Shown here: piece after piece, positions 15,322 through 22,107 of the stretch | How the letters are laid out: the number at the start of each line of letters is the position of its first letter | Numbering within the stretch: the stretch's first letter is position 1 | From: CAYVBW01 sp964449995 | GTDB taxonomy: Bacteria > Patescibacteriota > Microgenomatia > UBA1400 > PJMF01 | Direction of reading: 5' to 3' | Length of the DNA: 27,352 bases | NCBI GenBank assembly: GCA_964449995.1 | Contig: CAYVBW010000013.1 | Span: forward strand, 1 to 27,352 | Position numbers and translations under genes: made by a program | The notes under the pieces: generated by a model | The model's input: only the letters and a program-made list of their open reading frames with translations | What the model was told of the DNA's origin: nothing | Databases searched by the model: none

Positions 15322-15819
15322 ATGCACCCCTACTATCAAAAAAATTTTCAGTTTTGTCCTCGCTGCGGAGCAAGGTATAACTCAAGAAAAGAGCCTCTGA
15401 TTTGTGATCAGTGCCAATTTATTTATTATCCAAACCCTGCTCCTACTACCGCTGTGATAGTAGAAGAAAAAGGTAAAATATTGTTGGCTAAAAGAAGCAT
15501 TGAACCAAAAAAAGGCTGGTGGGATACTCCGGGTGGTTTTATTGAAATCAATGAAAGTGTCGAGGAGTGCACTATCAGAGAAATGAAAGAGGAAACTGGA
15601 CTAAATGTAAAATTCCTAAAAATTATTGGCTCAGCGCCAGTTGAATATGAGGACAAGCCAACTCTCACTATTGGTGTACACGCTAAAATAATTTCAGGAA
15701 CAATTAAGCCAGCCGATGATGTGGCTAGCCTGCACTGGATTGATCTTAATGAGATACCAGAAAAAATTGGGTTTAAATCCGTAAAAGTAATCATAGATAT
15801 TTTTAAGAAAAATTATTAA
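15322..15819 (+). CDS. NUDIX hydrolase with an N-terminal zinc ribbon
   Basis: A 165-residue protein. C12-x2-C15 and C28-x2-C31 form a zinc ribbon (FCPRCGARY and LICDQCQFIYYP). The Nudix domain follows with a complete Nudix box, GGFIEINESVEECTIREMKE ending ETGL (71-94), containing the metal-binding glutamates of REMKEE. The zinc ribbon recalls NudC-type NADH pyrophosphatases, but the SQPWPFPxS motif needed for NADH specificity is not visible. A nucleoside-diphosphate-sugar, ADP-ribose or related substrate is possible and would suit the neighbouring sugar genes. The ATG lies 40 bases after the phosphomannomutase gene, with TAAAAT and TATAAA boxes close to it but no good Shine-Dalgarno sequence. 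Confidence 0.88.
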   Translation: MHPYYQKNFQFCPRCGARYNSRKEPLICDQCQFIYYPNPAPTTAVIVEEKGKILLAKRSIEPKKGWWDTPGGFIEINESVEECTIREMKEETGLNVKFLKIIGSAPVEYEDKPTLTIGVHAKIISGTIKPADDVASLHWIDLNEIPEKIGFKSVKVIIDIFKKNY

Positions 15820-15835
15820 TTATTAAAAAAATAAA

Positions 15836-16927
15836 ATGAACAACTCAAAAAAAACCCAATTAAGAATAATTGATTCTAAGGATAAAATATCAAAAATAGA
15901 TAAAAAAAACGTACTCGGATCAATTGAGGCGTTGGCCGATCAAATTAGGCAAGCGTGGAACACCACTCAAAACTTAGATATTAGCCTAACCACCACTCCT
16001 ACAAATATTACAGTAGCGGGCATGGGAGGCTCAGCACTAGGAGCTGATGTTGTAAAACATGCCTTCAAGGATCAACTTAAAATTCCTTTTAATATCATTA
16101 ACGATTACACTCTACCTGCATATATCAATTCAAAATCTCTTGTGATTCTATCAAGCTATTCAGGAGATACAGAAGAAGTATTGAGTTGTGCAGATCAAGT
16201 AAAAGAAAATAATGCACAAGTTTTAGTCATCACTCAGGGAGGAAAACTGGCTGAGGTTGCTCAAGAAAATAATTATGGAAGTTATATTATTGAGACAGAG
16301 CACAATCCATCCAATCAGCCCAGAATGGCGATCGGTTATGCTGTGGCTGGGTTAATGGGGTTGCTAAACAAAATTAAATTAATAACCATCAAACAAGCAG
16401 AGATTGAAGAGATAATCAAAACTATTCTTTTTACCATGCAAAAGTGTGGTGTTGAGGAAGGAACTGAAGATAATCCTGCAAAAACCTTGAGCTATAATTT
16501 AATCGATCGCAAGCCTAACTTGGTGGCAGCAGAGTTTCTCACCGGAGCGGCTCATGTTGCTTCAAATCAATTTAATGAAAACGCAAAAACCTTTGCTAAT
16601 TTTTATCAAATTCCGGAAATTAATCACCATCTCTTAGAAGGACTCAGGCTGCCAAAAAGTAACAAGCTTGACAATATCTTTTTGTTTTTTAACTCAAAAC
16701 TGTATCATGAGAAAAATCAAAAAAGAATGCAGTTAACACAAGAAGCTATGGGTATGCAAAATATAGAAGCGTTAAAAATTGAGCTAGAAAGTGAAACAAA
16801 ATTAACTCAAATTTTTGAGCTTATTACTTTAATGGCTTACACCAATTTTTACTTATCAATTCTACTTAAAATAAATCCCAGCGAAATTCCGATGGTTGAC
16901 TGGTTTAAAAAACAGCTGACTCAATGA
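15836..16927 (+). CDS. Bifunctional phosphoglucose/phosphomannose isomerase
   Basis: Interconverts fructose 6-phosphate with glucose 6-phosphate and mannose 6-phosphate. The 363 residues contain two SIS subdomains. The first has AGMGGSALGAD (61-71) and the phosphate-binding SSYSGDTEEV (106-115). The second has GAAHVASNQFNENAKTFA, whose glutamate is the expected catalytic base, and EINHHLLEGL with the histidine that opens the sugar ring. This layout is that of the dual-specificity PGI/PMI family first described from archaea, not the large classical PGI. It starts 16 bases after the Nudix gene, so the two are co-transcribed. It ends in TGA, which helps show that TGA is a stop here. Confidence 0.93.
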   Translation: MNNSKKTQLRIIDSKDKISKIDKKNVLGSIEALADQIRQAWNTTQNLDISLTTTPTNITVAGMGGSALGADVVKHAFKDQLKIPFNIINDYTLPAYINSKSLVILSSYSGDTEEVLSCADQVKENNAQVLVITQGGKLAEVAQENNYGSYIIETEHNPSNQPRMAIGYAVAGLMGLLNKIKLITIKQAEIEEIIKTILFTMQKCGVEEGTEDNPAKTLSYNLIDRKPNLVAAEFLTGAAHVASNQFNENAKTFANFYQIPEINHHLLEGLRLPKSNKLDNIFLFFNSKLYHEKNQKRMQLTQEAMGMQNIEALKIELESETKLTQIFELITLMAYTNFYLSILLKINPSEIPMVDWFKKQLTQ

Positions 16928-16961
16928 GTTAATCAAAGGCTTAATGGATACTTCTGGCACC

Positions 16962-16981
16962 GAGAGCTACGCCTCTCTTTT
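16962..16981 (+). terminator. Weak terminator-like hairpin after the isomerase gene
   Basis: GAGAG (16962-16966) and CTCTC (16973-16977) pair around CTACGC, followed by four T. The stem is only five pairs, so it may leak, but it separates the sugar operon from the next two-gene unit. Confidence 0.5.
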
Positions 16982-17000
16982 ATCAAAATAAATTTTCAGC

Positions 17001-17006
17001 TATGAT
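17001..17006 (+). promoter_or_regulatory. Possible -10 box for the PEP-synthase-like/enolase-like pair
   Basis: TATGAT about 50 bases before the ATG at 17059. The -35 region (TTTATC at 16 bases or TTATCA at 15) is poor, so this is tentative. Confidence 0.35.
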
Positions 17007-17058
17007 AAGAGTAGATTAATCGGCAATTATTCCATTAATCTTGATTTTGAAAGTAAAT

Positions 17059-19233
17059 ATGCCTGTTGTTAATCCTGCTCACCAATTTTTAAAATTCCCT
17101 AAAGCTGAAGTCGGGACTTATACTCTTGACTTAGATAGACTCACTACCAATCAAATACCTCTTCCTCCTACTTACTGTATCCCTGTTAGTACCCTTAAAA
17201 GCATTGCTAAACACAACCATTTAGAATTAAAGTTTAAAAAAATAAGAGATAACATCAACCTTCAAACTCAAGAGGAGTTAAATAAAGCCACTTTTGAAGT
17301 TCAAGAGCTTATCAAACAACAAGCATATCCTGGCTCTATTTCGAAAAAAATTCTTGAATTATATTCACAAAAACTAGACAAAGATTTTATTCGACTTACC
17401 GCCAGCCCAGTAGACAGTAAAAAACTCGACTATAAACGCGAAGACAACATCAAAGGTGAGGCTAACATGATGGAGTCTATTTTATTACTTTGGGCACGTA
17501 ACATAGATCCAACTGACATCAAGGAGAACAACTTATTTCCTATAGCAATAGTTGTGCAATCCCAAACCCAGCCTGATAGTTCAGGGATAGCTTATAGCTT
17601 AAACATTAATAACGGGGATAAATCAAAAATTTCAATTTTTTCGGTTTTTGGAGTTTATCAGACACCTGAGTCTGAGCAGGATCAGGACACCTTTTTGGTT
17701 GATCAAAGAAATTGGCAAGTTAGTACCCAGCTAAAATCCAATCAAACAAAAATATTTGTTCGAGAAGCTGATAAATTAGTAAAAAAAAAGGCTCCAGAAA
17801 TTGAGGATCAAATCAGCCTATCATCCAAACACGTCAAGCAGTTAGCGCATTTAGTGAGAAAGATTAAATTAAGACGTACTGATCAAATTAAAATTCACTG
17901 GGAATTAGTTAATGATCAACTCGTCATTACAAAGATTAAACCCTATTTTCACTCTTATGAAAATAAAGTGGATAAAGAAAAGTTTCAAGCCATCATAATC
18001 GGTCAGAGTATAACTAGTGGCTTTATTAGTGGTCGTTGCTCTTTAATTAAAAACGATCAAGATCTTAAACAAATTAATCCTGGAACCATTGCTGTTGTTA
18101 AAAAGCTTGAAAATCAACACTATCCCTTAATTCAAACCTGTTCTGGGATTATCTGTGAGAATCAAATAACCAATATACGATTACTTAATCAGATTAGACA
18201 CTATCATTTACCCACCATTGTTAACGCCAAACATGCTTTCCAAAACCTGAAAGACGGCCAGTCCATAATTTTTGATGCAGGGACAGGCAGAGTCTATCAG
18301 ATTAAATCAGAGCAAGCAGTAGACCGTAAATTAACCAAAACAAGCAAAACCAAGCTTTATCTTTCAGTTAATAATTTTGATGAGGTTGATGAAAAACTAA
18401 TATCCTTAACAAATGGAGTAGGGTTATTGAGAAGTGAGCATTTATTTATCAAAACAGGCCTGCATCCTAATAAAATTTTAAAAACTCAAAATTCAAAATT
18501 GAAGCAAAGAGCCACTAAGGAAATTGTAGGCTTTTACCATCGCTTTATCAATTTAAAAAAACAAGAACCCCAAATTATTTACAGAAGCCTCAACCTTGAT
18601 TCGAATCAACTTGCTAAGCTTGATGGGGGAGAACTACATGAAACCAAAGAAATAAACCCATTCTTGGGATTTCGCGGGGCCCTAAGATACCTTAATCAGC
18701 CTGATTGGTTTAAATATGAGCTCTCGCTTATTACAAAAGTTAACAGTAAAATTGACAAACCCATCAGCTTGATGCTTCCTTTTGTCAGAAATAGTTTTGA
18801 GTTAAAGCAACTTTATTTGTTAATTGAAGAATCTCTAGACTCTCCTATTTACCAACCTCCAATTTGGCTGCAATTAACAACACCTGAAAATCTATTTAAT
18901 ATTGAAGAATATCTTAATGTGCCCTTAACCGGAGTATCAGTAAATCTTAAAAACATACATGCTTTATTATATGGAGTTGATCCTGGTTTTAGTGATGTTT
19001 ACAATCAATATAGTCTTAATTATCAACTGCTAATCCCGTCACTTAAAAACCTAGTTGAAAAAATTACAAAACACAACGAAGCTATTAAAATAAATTTTAT
19101 ATTACCGTACTTTTCTCAAGAACTGCTAGAATTAGCTGTTGGGTTAGGAATTGAGGGAGTTGTGGTTCGTCCTGAATTAGCATTAAAAACAAAACAATTT
19201 ATTATTGATCAAGAGCAGGTCTCAACGTCTTGA
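17059..19233 (+). CDS. PEP synthase-like protein with all catalytic centres degenerate
   Basis: 724 residues laid out like phosphoenolpyruvate synthase (PpsA, about 790): an ATP-grasp-like part (1-295), a phosphohistidine-domain remnant (310-415) and a PEP/pyruvate barrel (430-720). Recognisable pieces include IPLPPTYCIPVSTL, VVQSQTQPDSSGIAYS, the GTIAVVKK and LKDGQSIIFDAGTGRVYQ flanks, GVGLLRSEHLFI, and NPFLGFRGALRYL. Key sites are altered: the RSSATAED stretch reads RLTASPVDSK; the GGxTxHAA site aligns with ENQITNIRLL, putting Arg374 in place of the phosphohistidine; GSNDLT is NLKNIH; the metal glutamate of the MxExP region and the late catalytic cysteine are gone. R509 and R539, expected to contact PEP phosphate, remain. 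So it probably binds a ligand but should not make PEP. A frame-compatible TTG start exists at 17041; the ATG at 17059 is preferred. Confidence 0.8.
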   Translation: MPVVNPAHQFLKFPKAEVGTYTLDLDRLTTNQIPLPPTYCIPVSTLKSIAKHNHLELKFKKIRDNINLQTQEELNKATFEVQELIKQQAYPGSISKKILELYSQKLDKDFIRLTASPVDSKKLDYKREDNIKGEANMMESILLLWARNIDPTDIKENNLFPIAIVVQSQTQPDSSGIAYSLNINNGDKSKISIFSVFGVYQTPESEQDQDTFLVDQRNWQVSTQLKSNQTKIFVREADKLVKKKAPEIEDQISLSSKHVKQLAHLVRKIKLRRTDQIKIHWELVNDQLVITKIKPYFHSYENKVDKEKFQAIIIGQSITSGFISGRCSLIKNDQDLKQINPGTIAVVKKLENQHYPLIQTCSGIICENQITNIRLLNQIRHYHLPTIVNAKHAFQNLKDGQSIIFDAGTGRVYQIKSEQAVDRKLTKTSKTKLYLSVNNFDEVDEKLISLTNGVGLLRSEHLFIKTGLHPNKILKTQNSKLKQRATKEIVGFYHRFINLKKQEPQIIYRSLNLDSNQLAKLDGGELHETKEINPFLGFRGALRYLNQPDWFKYELSLITKVNSKIDKPISLMLPFVRNSFELKQLYLLIEESLDSPIYQPPIWLQLTTPENLFNIEEYLNVPLTGVSVNLKNIHALLYGVDPGFSDVYNQYSLNYQLLIPSLKNLVEKITKHNEAIKINFILPYFSQELLELAVGLGIEGVVVRPELALKTKQFIIDQEQVSTS

Positions 19234-19249
19234 AAGAGTCAACATAGAT

Positions 19250-20530
19250 ATGTCAAATATTAGAGCAATAAAAGCCAGAGAAGTATTAGACAGTCAAGGA
19301 TTGCCAACTTTACAAATCTTTTTGTGGATTGATGATGGTCGATCAGTAGTTGTCTATGTACCCAATGAATGGAACTATGAAAATCCCAAAGCTTTTGTTA
19401 ATAGAGACAATGATGAACAAGAATTTGCCGGCAAAGGGGTAAAAAACGCTGTAAACAACATTAATTTAGTAATTGCTCCTCAATTACTGGGAAAGTCATG
19501 CTTGCAACAAGGGGAATTTGATAAAAGCCTCCTGACTATGGATGGAACCAATAACAAGTCTAAACTGGGCACCAATGTATTGCTCGGCCTATCTATGGCG
19601 GTTCTAAAAGCAGGTGCATTAAGTACTAACCTTCCTCTTTACAGTTATGTTCAACAAAAATATCAACTTACAGATTTTTTAACTACGCCCAGCTGCATTT
19701 ACCCTCTTATTAATGGCGGAGATTTTGGCAACGATAATTTAGATTTTCAAGAATTTGAATTAATTCCCGCTAGCCATATAGATTTTCAAAAATCAATAAC
19801 CATGGCTTCAACATTAAAAGAAAAAATTAAAGAAGTTATAGAATCCAAGGGTGGCTCTGTTTGTACAGGACCTTTGGGCGGCTACTTACCTAGAATGAAT
19901 AGCAACTCAGAGGTTTATGAACTACTGCTAGAGGCAATCAAGGCCACTCATTATACTTTTGCTCAAGATGTTTTCTTTGGACTTGACGCTGCTGCAGACG
20001 ATATTGTGATTGATGATCATTACAAACTAAGAGATAAGCCCGATCGATATAACAGCTCTGATTTACTTAAATTTTATTTAAACCTAAGAGAAAGATATAA
20101 GACTATATACTTAGAGGACCCTTTCTTTTCAGAAGATCAAAAATCTTGGCAAAAAATTACTGACCAATTAGGAGATACCACAAAAATAGTTGGTGATGAG
20201 TTTATCAGGGGTGACAGAGAAAAACTTCAAAAAGCAATTAAAGATAAAATCTGCAACACTCTAAGTATAAAACTTTTAGACTTTGGCACAGTTAGTGAGA
20301 CTATTCAGGCGGCAAAAGTAGCTAAACAAGCTCAATGGTCAACTGTAGTTGCAGATCACTCGGGTGAAACCAATGAGACGCTGATTGTAGATTTAGCTGT
20401 AGGAATTGGGGCTGATTATGTTAAATTTGGTCCCCCAAATAGAGGGGAGAGAATTGCTAAATATAATCGAATGATAGAGATCAACGAAGAAATTGATGTT
20501 CCAGAACAAGCTCCTCAGCAAAATAGCTAA
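19250..20530 (+). CDS. Enolase-like protein lacking the catalytic base and substrate loop
   Basis: 426 residues, the length of enolase, with the whole fold recognisable (AREVLDSQGLPT at the start, INGG, QEF, GGY, SGET, DLAVG, IAKYN). Judged by eye against yeast and Escherichia coli enolase, metal ligands D246, E289 and D316 and both active-site lysines (K341, K392) are kept, as is E168. But the SGASTG loop reads NEWNYEN; the histidine after NGG is F159; the general-base glutamate of GDEGG is L209 (GPLGG); and the SHRSGE histidine and arginine are D369 and H370. Normal 2-phosphoglycerate dehydration is therefore unlikely. It begins 16 bases after the PEP-synthase-like stop, with a weak GAAAGAG, and the two must be one unit. 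An ATG at 19205 is possible but lengthens the N-terminus abnormally. Confidence 0.85.
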   Translation: MSNIRAIKAREVLDSQGLPTLQIFLWIDDGRSVVVYVPNEWNYENPKAFVNRDNDEQEFAGKGVKNAVNNINLVIAPQLLGKSCLQQGEFDKSLLTMDGTNNKSKLGTNVLLGLSMAVLKAGALSTNLPLYSYVQQKYQLTDFLTTPSCIYPLINGGDFGNDNLDFQEFELIPASHIDFQKSITMASTLKEKIKEVIESKGGSVCTGPLGGYLPRMNSNSEVYELLLEAIKATHYTFAQDVFFGLDAAADDIVIDDHYKLRDKPDRYNSSDLLKFYLNLRERYKTIYLEDPFFSEDQKSWQKITDQLGDTTKIVGDEFIRGDREKLQKAIKDKICNTLSIKLLDFGTVSETIQAAKVAKQAQWSTVVADHSGETNETLIVDLAVGIGADYVKFGPPNRGERIAKYNRMIEINEEIDVPEQAPQQNS

Positions 20531-20576
20531 GTTTACTAAAAAAATAACTCATAAATAAATCTCTTCCAAATAAAAC

Positions 20577-20612
20577 ACAAACTGCATCTATACAAGTTTG
20601 TTATATTTTTTT
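20577..20612 (+). terminator. Terminator-like hairpin after the enolase-like gene
   Basis: ACAAACT (20577-20583) and AGTTTGT (20595-20601) pair around an 11-base loop, followed by TATATTTTTTT. The stem is AT-rich, so strength is moderate. Confidence 0.55.
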
Positions 20613-20664
20613 ATAGTTATATCTACTTGCTTATTCGCTATCCATTCGGTTATTCTTAAATTAG

Positions 20665-20702
20665 TTCGGGTTTTTATATAATTTTGTTCTACTAAACCCG
20701 AA
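20665..20702 (+). promoter_or_regulatory. lexA promoter with a candidate LexA operator
   Basis: A 9-bp perfect inverted repeat, TTCGGGTTT (20665-20673) and AAACCCGAA (20694-20702), flanks TATAAT (20677-20682). It is not followed by a T run on either strand, so it is not a terminator. LexA usually represses its own gene through such a palindrome, but this sequence differs from the known GAAC-type and CTG-type boxes. No strong -35 is visible. Confidence 0.5.
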
Positions 20703-20742
20703 AAGAAATTTAATTATATTTATAAATTACAAAAATCTAATT

Positions 20743-21363
20743 ATGGCAGTAACTCTCTATAAAAGACAAAGACAAATACTTGACTATATCGCGCAATATA
20801 TCCAAAAAAATGGCTACGCACCAACTTTACGAGAAATTGCAGATGCAATAAGCGTTTCTTCTCTGGCAACAGTTCATGAACACCTAGAAGCCCTTGATCG
20901 TAAAAATGTGATTAAAAAACACAACGGTAAGGTTAGAGGTATAGAATTAGTTGACAAAACTTTTCTTGATAATTCTGAAAGTGTTGATTTACCCCTCATG
21001 GGCTTCATCGCTGCCGGATCTCCAATTGAACCCTATCCAGATGAAGATGCCACCTTCAGGGTTTCTCCTGAATTAATTACAGGTAAACGCCGAGCCTATG
21101 TACTTGAGGTTAAAGGACAATCCATGATCGAAGATCATATCCAAGACGGCGACTATGTTGTTGTTGAAGAAACACAAGAAGTTAACAATGGCGAAATTGT
21201 AGTCGCTTTGCTTGATAATGGTCTCGCTACTTTAAAAAAGTATTACAAAGAAATGACCAGGGTTAGGCTTGAGCCTGCTAATGCTAATATGAGTCCAATT
21301 TATGCCACTAATGTGCAAATTCAAGGAAAAGTAGTGGGCTTAATTAGAAAATTTAAATATTAA
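20743..21363 (+). CDS. lexA: LexA SOS repressor with autocleavage domain
   Basis: LexA represses DNA-damage genes until activated RecA triggers self-cleavage. The 206 residues start with a winged helix (LYKRQRQILDYIAQYIQKNG, then TLREIADAISVSSLATVHEH, residues 5-66). The S24-type domain follows: the scissile A91-G92 bond in GFIAAGSPIEP, the catalytic serine S127 in KGQSMIEDHI, and the general-base lysine K165 in GLATLKKYY. All catalytic parts are intact. It has its own promoter region of about 200 bases, with an operator-like repeat. No recA or other SOS gene is next to it; the following gene is convergent. No Shine-Dalgarno sequence is evident before the ATG. Confidence 0.96.
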   Translation: MAVTLYKRQRQILDYIAQYIQKNGYAPTLREIADAISVSSLATVHEHLEALDRKNVIKKHNGKVRGIELVDKTFLDNSESVDLPLMGFIAAGSPIEPYPDEDATFRVSPELITGKRRAYVLEVKGQSMIEDHIQDGDYVVVEETQEVNNGEIVVALLDNGLATLKKYYKEMTRVRLEPANANMSPIYATNVQIQGKVVGLIRKFKY

Positions 21364-21405
21364 AAAAACAACCTTGTTTGAATCTTTTCTTGTTTATTTA
21401 TTGCT

Positions 21406-21461
21406 GGCGGTACTATTTTCAAAAAAATCATATTATTTAAATCTATTAATTTAGCACCGCC
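21406..21461. terminator. Long-loop inverted repeat between convergent lexA and adenosyltransferase genes
   Basis: GGCGGTACTA (21406-21415) and TAGCACCGCC (21452-21461) pair at nine of ten positions around a 36-base AT-rich loop. These are the only GC-rich bases in the gap. It may end transcription from both sides, though no T run follows it directly. Confidence 0.35.
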
Positions 21462-21471
21462 TCATTAATTT

Positions 21472-22014
21472 TCACTTACCCCCAAATTCTTTTTCCTTAT
21501 AGTTTGTTTCGTAATTAATATAGCAACGCAGTACATACAAGTAGTCTGATAGTCTATTTAAAATTTTTAATATAATTGGTCTAATAGGCTGTTTGTTGCT
21601 TAAACCTACCAAACTCCTTTCAGCTCTCCTACACACAGTTCTAGCTACATCTATCCAAGCAGCAGCTGGATCTCCTCCAGGAAGTAAAAATTTAGTATGC
21701 CAGTCTTTTTTTAACTTTTTCTGCAATCGAACACAATGTTCCTCAACTAAAATTAATAGTTTTTCTTCTACTTTCTTTTTTTTGGCTAAAGCAACTTCTG
21801 CACCTAAAACAAATAATTGATCTTGAATATATAATAAAAATTCTTGCTCATTTTTGAATTTTTCATCCAAGTGAGACACAACTATTCCTATCCAAGAATT
21901 TAGCTCATCTAAATCCCCAATAGCAGAAAAGTAAGGATCAGCTTTAGACATTCTAATACCATTAGCTAGTCCTGTCTTACCTTTGTCGCCTGTTTTGGTA
22001 GAAACATTAACCAT
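21472..22014 (-). CDS. ATP:cob(I)alamin adenosyltransferase (PduO/MMAB type)
   Basis: Transfers the adenosyl group from ATP to cob(I)alamin, giving coenzyme B12. The 180 residues show the family pattern: STKTGDKGKTGLANG (ATP-binding N-terminus, 5-19), AIGDLDELNSWIG (31-43), a five-helix bundle with LPGGDPAAAWIDVARTVCRR carrying the adenosine-contacting arginines, and ILNRLSDYLYVLRCYIN near the end. No B12 synthesis genes are in view, so the substrate is probably scavenged. A B12-dependent partner such as class II ribonucleotide reductase is an inference to test in the rest of the genome. The -10 box ends six bases before the ATG, so the mRNA should be leaderless. Confidence 0.92.
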   Translation of the reverse strand: MVNVSTKTGDKGKTGLANGIRMSKADPYFSAIGDLDELNSWIGIVVSHLDEKFKNEQEFLLYIQDQLFVLGAEVALAKKKKVEEKLLILVEEHCVRLQKKLKKDWHTKFLLPGGDPAAAWIDVARTVCRRAERSLVGLSNKQPIRPIILKILNRLSDYLYVLRCYINYETNYKEKEFGGK

Positions 22015-22020
22015 AAATTA

Positions 22021-22050
22021 ATTGTAGCAATGAATTTTCATTACTACAAT
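22021..22050. promoter_or_regulatory. Palindromic bidirectional promoter for the adenosyltransferase gene and pyrG
   Basis: ATTGTAGCAATGAA (22021-22034) and TTCATTACTACAAT (22037-22050) form a 14-bp inverted repeat with one mismatch and a 2-base centre. On the plus strand it reads TTGTAG, 17 bases, TACAAT; on the minus strand it reads the same. One 30-bp element thus offers full -35 and -10 boxes in both directions, minus for the adenosyltransferase (six bases to its ATG) and plus for pyrG (about 50-base leader). Confidence 0.7.
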
Positions 22051-22107
22051 CTATTGTGGTTTTTGCTACTTCCAAAATATAGTTTATCCGTATTAAAATA
22101 AGAACCC

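Noticed and set aside
15426..15794. 122-codon minus-strand frame opposite the Nudix gene
   Set aside because: It mirrors a gene with a complete Nudix box, and has no promoter or family motif.
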